From: Sphingobium sp. C100
Lineage (GTDB): Bacteria; Pseudomonadota; Alphaproteobacteria; Sphingomonadales; Sphingomonadaceae
Reading direction: 5' to 3'
Assembly (NCBI RefSeq): GCF_000508185.1
Contig: NZ_AYOY01000187.1
Location: forward strand, 1-64,000
DNA: 64,000 nt
Shown here piece after piece: positions 54,982 through 63,047 of this stretch (the first letter of the stretch is position 1; each line of letters starts with the position of its first letter). A program made the translations under genes and the position numbers. The notes under the pieces are model-generated. The model ran no database searches. It saw only the letters and a list, made by a program, of their open reading frames with translations, and was not told the DNA's origin.

Positions 54982-55541
54982 GCAAGCTGTCGCGATCGCC
55001 TGAATTTTTCCACATTAGCGCATGTGTCTTTTTTGTTCCATCCATGACGGCGTCCGTTGCAACAAGTATGCTGCTTGATCGCCCAGATGGCCCATAGTTT
55101 TCGGCTCGGAGTAAATAACCGGCCCGCGACGTTCGCGTAGCTGCTTCCTGGGATAGCGACTTCTAACGTCAGCTGTCCCCGGGTCGCTTTTCACAACCTA
55201 CCGTTCCGGACCGTCCACCGAAGCGTCATTCCGGCGCGAGCGCGGCGCCGATTCAAAAGGAGAAAGCATCGTTAGACGGCGGCGTGTGGCGCACTGGCGG
55301 TCACGCCCGATGAAGATGAGCACCACGCTTTACACAATTGCACCACGACAATCGCGCTGGGGGGCTTTATTCGGAAAGCTTCGTGAGCATCGCAGCAAGG
55401 TTCGTCCAGCTTCACTCAACGACCAAACCGGCTTGATGGCTCTCGGTTTCGTCTGACGAAGCGGAGAGCACAATTGATGGGGGGCTATATCTTAAAATAA
55501 CATATATGATGAATAAATATTCTTTATCTGCCAAATATGAC
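54982..55541. other. Intergenic region between hipA and sspA
   Basis: About 560 bp with no frame I can support. The part nearest hipA (55480-55545) is AT-rich. It should contain the hipA 3' region; no terminator hairpin with a T-run was found. No tRNA or repeat was recognised. Confidence 0.35.
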
Positions 55542-56774
55542 TTAAATTCTGTGCGCCGTTTCCATCTCAGCGGTATCGAAAGCGGCCTCATAATCGCGCG
55601 CCAGCGCGCCAGAAACGCCAACCTGTCTGAAGGCTTCCCGCCATCCGTCTGAAATGCGCTGCGCCATTGTCCGGATGATATCCCGTGCCTCGGTCTCGGC
55701 AATCTCGAAAAATTCACAGGCTTCCAGGGCAAGATTGATCGACCGATCATGAGCCCCGCCCTCGAGGATCGCCGTCTCAAGATGCGGGTTGCGGTCCGGT
55801 GCCGGATTCACGTCGAATACCGGCGACAAGCGCCACTGACCCGCCCCCACATAGAGGAAGCCGTGGTTCTTGAGATGATCATCCTTGTTGGACACGAGGA
55901 TCGTGAAGATCAGACGCCGATAGAGTTCACGGAAATCGTCGGAAGGATCGGGTGAATAAGCCCGCATGAAATCGACGATCTCCGTATAGGAGCCCAGCTC
56001 CACCCCCGTCTTGCCGAGTGCGGTGCGCGCGGAGATGTAGGGAATCCGTGCGGCCCCACGCCGGTCGAACCGCTGGATCAGCGCGACCGGGAACGGCGTG
56101 TCGGCCAGTTCCAACCGTGTCTCGGGCGTGCGGATACCGCAGGCTGCCGCCAGGCGGAGGGTCGCGACCTCGACGCGCTCGATCGGCTGTTGATCGTGGA
56201 CCGAGGTGAACTTCGCCAGCCACAGCGCATCGCCGTCCCTGACATTGGCTTTGGGACGAGCGCCGCCGGAGCCGCCGGCGCCGGCGAGCGCCTGCATATC
56301 CTCGGGCGACATTTCCTTGCCTTGCTCATAGGCGCGCGCGATCGCCGTGATGGTTTCGAGATCGACCAGACGCGGGATGGCGTCCGCTGCCTTGCCGCGA
56401 ATGACCTCGCCCTTTTCATCCAGAAAGCGCAATGCACCTTGCCGGCAGGCATCGTCGGAAAGCGTCAGATACTCGAATTCGTTGAGACCATTGCCGTAGG
56501 CGCGTTCGAGCAGCCTTCGTCCCCAACTGTCCGGAGCCGCATCGGCGAAAACGCCCGCCAAAGCGTCGCGCATGTTGCCGGGCTGCCCCGAGGTGTGAAA
56601 TGGGCCGGCCTCGAGAGGGAAATCGGGCTGTATGGCGAAGGCACGCGGATTCTCGATCCATTCGGCGCCATAGGCGAAGGTCGAGAATTGACGCGACCCG
56701 GCATGGGTGAAACGCAACTGGCCCACCGATGTCCGGCCTTCGCCAAGCGCGACATGGGCGACGAAATCGGCCAT
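55542..56774 (-). CDS. hipA: HipA family toxin (Ser/Thr kinase)
   Basis: The 410-residue protein has the HipA layout: DALAGVFADAAPDSWGRRLLERA, the Gly-rich loop AGAGGSGGARPKAN, ALWLAKF with the likely ATP-binding Lys, the catalytic loop SNKDDHLKNHGFLY with Asp and Asn, and the metal-binding Asp in VFDVNPAPD. HipA toxins phosphorylate targets such as GltX and stop growth. All key residues are present, so it should be active. Its ATG overlaps the stop of the HTH gene upstream. Confidence 0.9.
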   Translation of the reverse strand: MADFVAHVALGEGRTSVGQLRFTHAGSRQFSTFAYGAEWIENPRAFAIQPDFPLEAGPFHTSGQPGNMRDALAGVFADAAPDSWGRRLLERAYGNGLNEFEYLTLSDDACRQGALRFLDEKGEVIRGKAADAIPRLVDLETITAIARAYEQGKEMSPEDMQALAGAGGSGGARPKANVRDGDALWLAKFTSVHDQQPIERVEVATLRLAAACGIRTPETRLELADTPFPVALIQRFDRRGAARIPYISARTALGKTGVELGSYTEIVDFMRAYSPDPSDDFRELYRRLIFTILVSNKDDHLKNHGFLYVGAGQWRLSPVFDVNPAPDRNPHLETAILEGGAHDRSINLALEACEFFEIAETEARDIIRTMAQRISDGWREAFRQVGVSGALARDYEAAFDTAEMETAHRI

Positions 56775-57160
56775 CAGAAGGAAGCCCCGTCAGGGTCCAC
56801 AACGTCCTGCCGATCCTGCGTCTCCTCCGTCTGAGCCTTCTGCCTTTTCAGCCTTGCCGCGAAGGAGCGGCCCCTGCGCGGTCCGTGCTCCGCTGCCAGC
56901 GCCAGCCCCAGATCGTCCTTGCGGATATCGACCAGGTCAGCGAGCCGCTCCAGAAGGCCCAGCACAACGAGAACGTCGGCAAGCGTTCCGATGGCAACGC
57001 CCGGATCACCCCGTTCAAGGCGGGCGATGGAACTTGGCGAGGTTCCCGCACGCACGGCGAGATCCGCCACGGCAATACCACGCCGCAGCCGCGCATTGCG
57101 GATATCCTGGCCCAGCCGTTCCAGTGCTGGCTTCGCCTTGGGAGAACCCATCTCAATCAT
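56774..57160 (-). CDS. hipB: HipB-like XRE family antitoxin
   Basis: The product of about 128 residues contains one helix-turn-helix (LGQDIRNARLRRGIAVADLAV, then TSPSSIARLERG) and a basic C terminus. It sits directly upstream of hipA with a 1-bp overlap, the usual antitoxin-toxin order. The start is uncertain among TTG 57175, ATG 57160 and ATG 57151. Its 5' region overlaps palindromic sites that are probably its own operators. Confidence 0.83.
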   Translation of the reverse strand: MIEMGSPKAKPALERLGQDIRNARLRRGIAVADLAVRAGTSPSSIARLERGDPGVAIGTLADVLVVLGLLERLADLVDIRKDDLGLALAAEHGPRRGRSFAARLKRQKAQTEETQDRQDVVDPDGASF

Positions 57161-57201
57161 CCATATATGATGCAAAACGCTGATAAACTGATCATATATG
57201 A
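57158..57201. promoter_or_regulatory. Paired palindromic operators in front of hipBA
   Basis: Two copies of the core CATATATGA occur at 57162-57170 and 57193-57201, 31 bp apart (about three helical turns). The distal one is the perfect palindrome TCATATATGA. Paired palindromes at the start of the antitoxin gene are typical of HipB autoregulation. Confidence 0.55.
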
Positions 57202-57324
57202 CTAATTATCTCCAAGGTCAAGAATTTCAGTCGGTGCCTCCAAGATCACCATCGCCTCGTTTTGGCGATCTGCGACAGGCGGGGCGCGAACTGATGCGCC
57301 GATATTCTCGATTTCCTTAGCCAT
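57202..57324 (-). pseudogene. AbiEii-type toxin remnant (frameshifted N-terminal stub)
   Basis: A 40-codon frame begins at an ATG overlapping the AbiEi stop and encodes MAKEIENIGASVRA, the usual N terminus of AbiEii/AbiGii nucleotidyltransferase toxins. After residue 14 a CCCC run appears to carry one extra C. In the next frame the expected continuation RLSQIAKTRRW appears and then stops. The rest of the toxin (about 250 residues with the nucleotidyltransferase motif) is absent, replaced by the hipBA promoter. Family recognition rests on a short match. Confidence 0.62.
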
Positions 57325-57922
57325 TGGCGGTCAGTGCCTCGAGATAGGGCCGAATGACCGTGGCGACCAATCCTCGCTCGGCCTGGCTGGCAATCTCGCT
57401 TGGCGTGGTCTTGCGCTCGCGCAGCGCTTCCTGCAGGCCTTCGATCGCCACCGACAGGCCAATCTTGTTCCGATATCGGAAGCAATCGGCGATCGTCTTT
57501 GCGACGCCGAAAACCTTCACGGGCACCCTCTCGACAGGGTGGGTCTCAACCCCCTCCGTCAGGAGACGATCTGTGAAACGCACCAGCCGAATGGGCGTGC
57601 CTTCGGGTTTCGGGGACCAGTCCTTCTGACCCACGGCGAGCCAAACTTTCCTTGGCAGCTGATCGGTCAGCCCGTGGAACGCCAGGGCAGAAACGAGGCA
57701 AACGACGCCCCTGGGAACCCGTTTGGCCGTCTCTGCGAGACTGTGGTGAACGTCGAGGGGCGCGTCGGAAAGTTGATAAAGTCCGCGCGCGAGTCGATGC
57801 ACCTCGCCGTCGCGTTCCATGCGGCTCATGGTGGCGGCTGTTACGCCCGCCTCGCGCAGCTCTGCCAGGCGCGAAATTCCGCGCGCGGTCAGCACGCTAT
57901 GGGCTATCTGGCGTTGAGACAT
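57317..57922 (-). CDS. AbiEi family antitoxin (type IV toxin-antitoxin)
   Basis: The 201-residue protein has the N-terminal winged helix (GISRLAELREAGVTAATMSRMERDGEVHRLARGLYQLS) and the C-terminal AbiEi domain (VCLVSALAFHGLTDQLPRKVWLAV, then PVKVFGVAKTIADCFRYRNKIGLSVAIEGLQEAL) of the type IV antitoxin that represses its operon. It now lacks a functional partner. The ATG at 57922 is preferred to the longer frame, and neither has a strong ribosome binding site. A bipartite inverted repeat lies just upstream. Confidence 0.85.
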   Translation of the reverse strand: MSQRQIAHSVLTARGISRLAELREAGVTAATMSRMERDGEVHRLARGLYQLSDAPLDVHHSLAETAKRVPRGVVCLVSALAFHGLTDQLPRKVWLAVGQKDWSPKPEGTPIRLVRFTDRLLTEGVETHPVERVPVKVFGVAKTIADCFRYRNKIGLSVAIEGLQEALRERKTTPSEIASQAERGLVATVIRPYLEALTANG

Positions 57923-57934
57923 GGATGATGGCAC

Positions 57935-57981
57935 GATACGAAAACTCGGAGCAAAGGAACTCTTATCCGAGGAATTGTATC
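57935..57981. promoter_or_regulatory. Bipartite inverted repeat upstream of AbiEi, probable operator
   Basis: Two nested arms are arranged symmetrically: GATAC, 5 nt, CTCGGA, 15 nt, TCCGAG, 5 nt, GTATC. AbiEi antitoxins are known to repress by binding inverted repeats upstream of abiE. The rest of the interval to 58264 (about 280 bp) shows no supported gene. Confidence 0.55.
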
Positions 57982-58264
57982 ATTCTGCGTGGATGAAGAA
58001 AGGTGCCAGGTAGAAGAGGCTGCCGCTCTACGAAACGCGTTCGCCTCAAACGGACCCCTGAGCCAACAGCGACGACTGCTCACCGGGTCACCTTGTACAT
58101 CCGCACCGGGAGGGGAAAGCCTTCCCCTGCGTCCGAGCCTTGGTCTCGACCGACCCCTTCTGCGGGGCGGCTGCCCCCAGGGTGTGCGAAAACCGTTCAG
58201 CCTGCTCGACACCTATCCCCTTCAATCAAGTGGTTCGCGGTCGAGCGATGAGCGCTCTCTCAGT

Positions 58265-58831
58265 TCATTTGACCGCCGCGTCGATTTCCGGCTGCATATC
58301 CTGCGTCAGTTCGGCCGTGCGGGGCGGCAGTGAGGTGGTGCCGCGAGTGCCGTTCTTCTCGATATCGGCGATCAGGAGCTTCATCTCGGCGATTTCCTTC
58401 ACCTGGGCTCTGATAATGCCGTCAGCTAGCTCACGCACCCGCGGGTCGCGGATGTCAGCCTTCCGGGCGTTGTTGATCGCAATCGAATGGTGCGGGATCA
58501 TCGACTTCATAAAATCCACGTCGCCGATCAGCATCTGCTGCCGATTGATCGCCAGCGTGATGACTCCGACCACGATCGCACCGATCAACACTGCAAGCTT
58601 TATCGCCTGGCCCTCGTACATCTTCCACATGAAGGCGAGCATGATGACCGCCATCACGCAGCCCATGACGACCGACGAGACGAGCCGGGTCAGGCTGAAC
58701 GTCGCATGGTCGGCGCTGTAGACGAGCTGGTACATCAGCGGGAACATCACGAGTGTCGAAACGGCGATCATCGCAAAGAAGCGGCTCCATCCCATTTTCA
58801 TGGTCTCGTGTCCGGACATCTCACGCTCCAT
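58265..58831 (-). CDS. DUF305 domain membrane protein
   Basis: The 188-residue protein has three hydrophobic segments in the first 100 residues ([54 protein letters not shown]). The DUF305 signature [21 protein letters not shown] follows, with His residues suited to metal binding, and a C-terminal helix ([16 protein letters not shown]). DUF305 proteins are often found with copper resistance genes. GGAGAG precedes the start. It is the third gene behind a CsoR-type regulator. Confidence 0.85.
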   Translation of the reverse strand: MEREMSGHETMKMGWSRFFAMIAVSTLVMFPLMYQLVYSADHATFSLTRLVSSVVMGCVMAVIMLAFMWKMYEGQAIKLAVLIGAIVVGVITLAINRQQMLIGDVDFMKSMIPHHSIAINNARKADIRDPRVRELADGIIRAQVKEIAEMKLLIADIEKNGTRGTTSLPPRTAELTQDMQPEIDAAVK

Positions 58832-58897
58832 AATGCTCTCCTGCTGTTTTTTCTGTCTCTGTGATCCTAGTGACGGTCGTCGTCAGTAGGACGTATG

Positions 58898-59668
58898 TCA
58901 GGCGACGATCATCCAGACGCCCATGGCGACCATCATCAGATTCTCGGTGAGCGATACAAAGCCCAACGGAACGTTTGAATTGCCGCCGACACAGGCGCAT
59001 TTGAGTTCGCGCTTCTGGACATAGACCGCGTAGAACACCGAGATCGCGCCGATCCCGCCGATCAGCAGCGCAACCGGCACCGACAGCCAGTTGAGCGCAT
59101 GCGCGGTCATCAGGATGCCGGCGAGAGCCTCGCCGAACGGGTAGAGATAGGCATAGGGCACCCAGCGCTGCGCGAGCAGATCGTAGCCCAGAAACATCGT
59201 CGCGAATCCGTCCACGTCGCGCAGCTTTTGGAGCGCGAGCAGGCACATAGTGATCGAGATGAAGAGCTCAGCGCTCATCACGCTGAGCAGAGCGTTTCCC
59301 ATCAGCCAACTGACGGCGAGCGCCAGCGCCGCGCCCATAACGAAGATCGCGATGACCGGCTTGTAGGTCGTCGCGTCGGGGTCATTGACCGTCTTACCCA
59401 GGAAGCGGCGCAAGTCGTCATAGCCGCCCACACGCTCGCCGGCGATAAAGGTCTGCGGTGTCGTTTTGACACCGTGCTGCTGCTTGAACGTGTCGGTTTG
59501 CTCGCGTGTTTTCAGCCAGCGATCATCGACCTCGTAGCCTTCGCTTTTTAGCAAATGCACGGTCTTGAGGCCCCAAGGGCAGATATGCTTGTCCATCACC
59601 ATTCGGTAGACGGTCGCTTCCTTCGCGGCGACCGGATCGGCGGTGGGCTTGTTGCTCATGTCGTTCAT
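58898..59668 (-). CDS. Glutaredoxin-MauE/DoxX-like fusion membrane protein
   Basis: The 256-residue protein joins an N-terminal glutaredoxin-like domain (about residues 18-95: HICPWGLKTVHLLKSEGY and GVKTTPQTFIAGERVGGYDDL) to a four-helix MauE-like membrane domain. The latter ends with KCACVGGNSNVPLG, where MauE-type proteins have a conserved Cys pair. The thioredoxin-type site is CPWG, with only one Cys. It could act in disulfide or metal-thiol handling at the membrane. Its ATG overlaps the csoR stop (ATGA). Confidence 0.82.
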   Translation of the reverse strand: MNDMSNKPTADPVAAKEATVYRMVMDKHICPWGLKTVHLLKSEGYEVDDRWLKTREQTDTFKQQHGVKTTPQTFIAGERVGGYDDLRRFLGKTVNDPDATTYKPVIAIFVMGAALALAVSWLMGNALLSVMSAELFISITMCLLALQKLRDVDGFATMFLGYDLLAQRWVPYAYLYPFGEALAGILMTAHALNWLSVPVALLIGGIGAISVFYAVYVQKRELKCACVGGNSNVPLGFVSLTENLMMVAMGVWMIVA

Positions 59669-59943
59669 CGCTTCACCTTTCCGAACAGATCGACCAACTC
59701 GGCGAACTTCTTGCGCTGGGCCAAAGGATCGCCCGAGGCGATCGCTTCGTTGACACAGGAGGCGGCATGGTCAGCTAGCACTTGGTCCTCGACCTTGGCG
59801 AGCGCAGCCTTCACAGCCTGAATCTGATGCAGGATGTCGATGCAGTAGCGATCTTGCTCGAGCATCTGCGCGACCCCGCGCACCTGCCCTTCGATCCTGC
59901 GCAGGCGATTCAGAACCGCTGTCCTATTCTTTTCCGTCGGCAC
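59665..59943 (-). CDS. CsoR/RcnR family metal-sensing repressor
   Basis: The 92-residue all-helical protein has the family core NRLRRIEGQVRGVAQMLEQDRYCIDILHQ. The metal ligands Cys34, His59 and Cys63 have the same spacing as the Cys-His-Cys site of copper-sensing CsoR. It would repress until Cu(I) binds. The start is GTG at 59943. A perfect inverted repeat lies directly upstream. It heads the csoR-glutaredoxin/MauE-DUF305 operon. Nickel or persulfide sensing is less likely given the ligand pattern. Confidence 0.88.
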   Translation of the reverse strand: MPTEKNRTAVLNRLRRIEGQVRGVAQMLEQDRYCIDILHQIQAVKAALAKVEDQVLADHAASCVNEAIASGDPLAQRKKFAELVDLFGKVKR

Positions 59944-59950
59944 ATCTTAT

Positions 59951-59971
59951 AAATACCCTATCGGGGTATTT
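59951..59971. promoter_or_regulatory. CsoR-type operator
   Basis: AAATACCC and GGGTATTT are a perfect 8-bp inverted repeat around 5 bp, starting 7 bp upstream of the csoR start codon. The C-tract/G-tract form within an AT frame is typical of CsoR-family operators. Confidence 0.65.
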
Positions 59972-60096
59972 GTTCCCTCCAGAGCGGGAATGCACGTACT
60001 GACTCGTCTCGGGTATTGTTGACTGAGGTTGGTCTACACAACCGGCTCTAGAGTGACCAATTCTGTATGCCGGCGCCCATCGGACGGGAGGCGAGA

Positions 60097-61518
60097 ATGG
60101 GGTTTATTGAAGGCGTGGATCGCAGACAGGAAGCTCTCCTGCCACCCTGCATTGACGACTATATTGCGCGCGAAGCGTTGGTGCGGGTGGTCGATGCCTT
60201 TGTCGCCGGTCTCGACTTGGCCGACCTTGGATTCGATCGCGCAGTCAGCGCTGTTACAGGCAGACCTGGCTATCACCCCGCCGACATGCTCCGCCTTTAT
60301 ATCTGGGGTTACCTCAATCAAGTGCGCTCTTCCCGCTTGCTCGAGCGCGCTTGTCACCGTGATCTTGAAGCGCTTTGGCTGATGCGGCGGCTCACGCCGG
60401 ACTATCGAACAATCGCGGCGTTCCGGCATGACAATCCCGAAGCGATCGTCGCCGCGAGTGCCGCGTTTGTGCATTTCTGCCGGGATCACGGGCTGATCGG
60501 CGGTCAAATGGTCGCTCTCGACGGCACGAAGATGCGCGCCGTGGCCAGTCCGAAAAATATTGCGGGAGCCGAGCGGTTGGCGCGGGACCTCGCGCATACC
60601 GAACGCGAAATCAGCTATTACCTGGAGCGACTGGACACGATCGACGATCAGGTCGAACAGGGGTTCAGCGACAAGCCCGCTCACCGCGAAGCGTTCAGGG
60701 GTGCGGTCGTAGCGTTACAGCGACGTCGAGAGCGTTTGGCCAAGCGTCAGATCGAACTGGAAAAGCGAGAAGAGAAGGTGCTCGTTTTCGGTGAGCCGGA
60801 CGCCAAGCCGATGGGCTATGGACGGGCTCCGAAGGTGCCTTCCTACAATCTTCAGAGCGTCGTAGATGTCGAGAGCGGCCTGATCGTCCATCACGACGTC
60901 TTCAATGACGCGAATGACAGCCATCTTCTCTACCCGATGTCGACGGGTGCTCGGCGCGTACTCGATACCGACGAACTCCATGTCTTGACCGATGGAGGCT
61001 ATTCCAACGCCGAGGAAGTGGCCCGATGCGAGCGTGACGCCGTCACGGTGTCAGCACCGATCAAGCGCGGTGCGCTGAACAGTGAACACTTCCGGCCCAC
61101 CGAGTTTGTCTATGACGAAGTCACGGACACCATCTGCTGCCCCGCAGGCGAAACATTGCGGCCGTCGGGAAAGCACACCCGCAACAGGGCAATCCGATAC
61201 AGGACGTCCGCATGCAAGGTGTGCGCTATAAAATCGCAATGCACTCCAGGTGCCCAGCGCACGATCCATCGCCTGTTCGATCAGGCGGCGCTCGATCGGA
61301 TGGAAGCCCGCATATATGCCGATCCAGATTTGATGAAAATCAGGCGCTGCACTGTCGAACATCCGTTTGGCACGATCAAACGAATGTCAGGGGGCGGGCG
61401 ATTCCTGACACGGGGTTTGAGGGCGGTGAAAGCGGAAGCGGCCCTGTCGATCTTGGCGTTCAACGTCCTCCATGCCGTGAATGCCTTCGGACACCGGAAA
61501 ATGGTCAGCACCGCCTGA
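60097..61518 (+). CDS. IS1182 family transposase
   Basis: The 473-residue protein has an N-terminal DUF772-like domain (GRPGYHPADMLRLYIWGYLNQVRSSRLLERACHRD) and a DDE catalytic domain: VALDGTKMRAVAS, VLTDGGYSNAEE, and VEHPFGTIKRMSGGGRFLTRG with the Glu. Between them are CCPAGETLRPSG and a Cys cluster (CKVCAIKSQC) typical of IS1182. The frame from 60067 is longer, but the ATG at 60097 (MGFIEGVDRR) fits the family. It appears intact. The right end may lie near 61561-61575 (AGTTTTTGCACAGCC), but I could not find its inverted match on the left, so the element limits are not assigned. Confidence 0.88.
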   Translation: MGFIEGVDRRQEALLPPCIDDYIAREALVRVVDAFVAGLDLADLGFDRAVSAVTGRPGYHPADMLRLYIWGYLNQVRSSRLLERACHRDLEALWLMRRLTPDYRTIAAFRHDNPEAIVAASAAFVHFCRDHGLIGGQMVALDGTKMRAVASPKNIAGAERLARDLAHTEREISYYLERLDTIDDQVEQGFSDKPAHREAFRGAVVALQRRRERLAKRQIELEKREEKVLVFGEPDAKPMGYGRAPKVPSYNLQSVVDVESGLIVHHDVFNDANDSHLLYPMSTGARRVLDTDELHVLTDGGYSNAEEVARCERDAVTVSAPIKRGALNSEHFRPTEFVYDEVTDTICCPAGETLRPSGKHTRNRAIRYRTSACKVCAIKSQCTPGAQRTIHRLFDQAALDRMEARIYADPDLMKIRRCTVEHPFGTIKRMSGGGRFLTRGLRAVKAEAALSILAFNVLHAVNAFGHRKMVSTA

Positions 61519-61619
61519 TCCGCTCGGCACTTTGGGCCGTATCTTCGGAGGGCCGTCGCGAGTTTTTGCACAGCCTGCCCCGCAACGCCCCGCTGAGAGT
61601 GAGAGAGTGGACTTGTTTC

Positions 61620-61667
61620 CCGTGACGGGTTGAAGGTTGGAGAAGAGGTCTCCGACGCCCGTCATGG
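61620..61667 (+). promoter_or_regulatory. Structured leader of the DUF932 gene, stem includes the ribosome binding site
   Basis: A 10-bp outer stem (61620-61629 with 61658-61667) encloses a 5-bp inner hairpin GGAGA/TCTCC (61639-61643 with 61649-61653). The 3' end of the outer stem contains the GG of the GGAG ribosome binding site (61666-61669), nine bases before the ATG at 61679. The same architecture recurs at 62988-63036 before the ParB-like gene. Confidence 0.6.
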
Positions 61668-61678
61668 AGTTTGGTCCC

Positions 61679-62872
61679 ATGAACATGCAAGTTCTCGATG
61701 CGCGCCGTGACACCAGCGGCGGTTACAAGGTCGATGTCAGCCGCGGCGAACGGATCGGCCGCGTCTCGTCTGAGTGGTTCTCGCGTCCGGCCGACGAACG
61801 CTACCTCTCCTTGTCCGAGTTGGCCCACACGGTCCGCGACCGCACCGAACGCAGCCGGACGCGGGTGGTGGAGAGCGCGCTCATCCACGTCGAGGCGAAC
61901 CGCAACGACCCGGAACGGCTAGCGCTGATCCTGCCGGGCACCGACATGGCCACCGCGCCAACACACTGGTCCTTTGGACAGCTCGCCAGCCTGGTCGGAG
62001 CGCCCGCCGCCTATTTGCGCCAGCTCCCAGCCACACTTGCTGGCATCAACCTGCAATACGGCCTGACCTCCAATCGGGCCGAGCAGGTCAAGACGCTCGA
62101 AACCGACACCGGCCGCGTCGAACTGCGCGCCGTCACAGGCCCGGATTATGGCCGGATCTACGATCACGAACTGGTTGAGGCGGTGCAGCGCATTGCCGGC
62201 AACGGCACGGGCGACACCCGCTGGAAGGTGCCGGGCGTGCTCGACTGGTCGACCGGGATCTACAATCCGCGCGTCGACATCACCAGGGATACGACCACGC
62301 TCTATGCCTCCGACCGCGACGTCTTCCTGTTCCTGGTCGACGACCTGAATCCGATTGAGGCCGGCCGACTGCCGGACGGATCGCCCGACCTCTATTTCCG
62401 CGGCTTCTATTGCTGGAATTCCGAAGTAGGTGCCAAGACGCTCGGCATAGCGAGCTTCTATCTGCGCGCGGTCTGCCAGAATCGCAATTTGTGGGGCGTG
62501 GAGGATTTCGAGGAAATCACCATCCGCCATTCCAAATACGCCGCCAATCGCTTCGCGCACGAGGCGGCCCCGGCGCTGCTGAACTTCGCGAACTCCTCGC
62601 CCCTGCCATTCGTCAACGGCATCAAGGCGGCGCGCGAGCGGATCGTCGCCAGAACAGACGAGGACCGCACCGACTTCCTGCGTCGGCGGGGCTTCTCCAA
62701 GGCCGAGACTGGCAAGATCATCGACAGGGTGCTGGCCGAGGAAGGCCGTCCGCCGGAGTCCATCTTCGATTTCGTGCAGGGCATCACCGCCGTCGCGCGC
62801 GACAAGCCCCATCAGGACGCCCGCCTCGACATGGAGGGCAAGGCCAAGAAGCTGCTTGATCGAGCCGCCTGA
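61679..62872 (+). CDS. DUF932 domain protein (plasmid/ICE-associated)
   Basis: The 397-residue protein has the DUF932 pattern: HWSFGQLASLVGAPAAYLRQLP, GYNPRV-like IYNPRVDITRD, YFRGFYCWNSEVGAKTLGI, CQNRNLWGVEDFEEI and RHSKYAANRF. DUF932 proteins are common on conjugative plasmids, ICEs and phages; the function is unknown. The ATG at 61679 follows GGAG with nine bases spacing. It lies in the same direction as the ParB-like gene, with 175 bp between them. Confidence 0.87.
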   Translation: MNMQVLDARRDTSGGYKVDVSRGERIGRVSSEWFSRPADERYLSLSELAHTVRDRTERSRTRVVESALIHVEANRNDPERLALILPGTDMATAPTHWSFGQLASLVGAPAAYLRQLPATLAGINLQYGLTSNRAEQVKTLETDTGRVELRAVTGPDYGRIYDHELVEAVQRIAGNGTGDTRWKVPGVLDWSTGIYNPRVDITRDTTTLYASDRDVFLFLVDDLNPIEAGRLPDGSPDLYFRGFYCWNSEVGAKTLGIASFYLRAVCQNRNLWGVEDFEEITIRHSKYAANRFAHEAAPALLNFANSSPLPFVNGIKAARERIVARTDEDRTDFLRRRGFSKAETGKIIDRVLAEEGRPPESIFDFVQGITAVARDKPHQDARLDMEGKAKKLLDRAA

Positions 62873-62987
62873 TTTCCGCGAAACCGGGGATGCGGTTTTC
62901 CGTGTCTCCGGCTTTGCGCTTCCGTGCCTTTCTGGCTTGCCGCTTCGTGGCGCTGCCCCCTTTAGAGGAAGAGGGCGGCGCTTCGCT

Positions 62988-63036
62988 CCGTGACGGGTTG
63001 GAGGTTGAGAGAGAGTCTCTCGGCCGCCCGTCGCGG
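62988..63036 (+). promoter_or_regulatory. Structured leader of the ParB-like gene, second copy of the DUF932 leader
   Basis: A 10-bp outer stem (62988-62997 with 63027-63036) encloses an inner hairpin GAGAGA/TCTCTC (63007-63012 with 63016-63021). The GGAG ribosome binding site (63035-63038) is half inside the stem and nine bases before the ATG at 63048. The 5' part GTGACGGGTTG and AGGTTG is shared with 61620-61667. Confidence 0.6.
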
Positions 63037-63047
63037 AGTAATCCCCG

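Noticed and set aside
57202-57324. Intact AbiEii toxin
   Set aside because: Only about 25 codons in two frames remain and no nucleotidyltransferase motif follows.
60000-61580. Exact IS1182 boundaries with terminal inverted repeats
   Set aside because: A plausible right end (AGTTTTTGCACAGCC) is visible, but I found no convincing inverted match on the left, so limits were not assigned.
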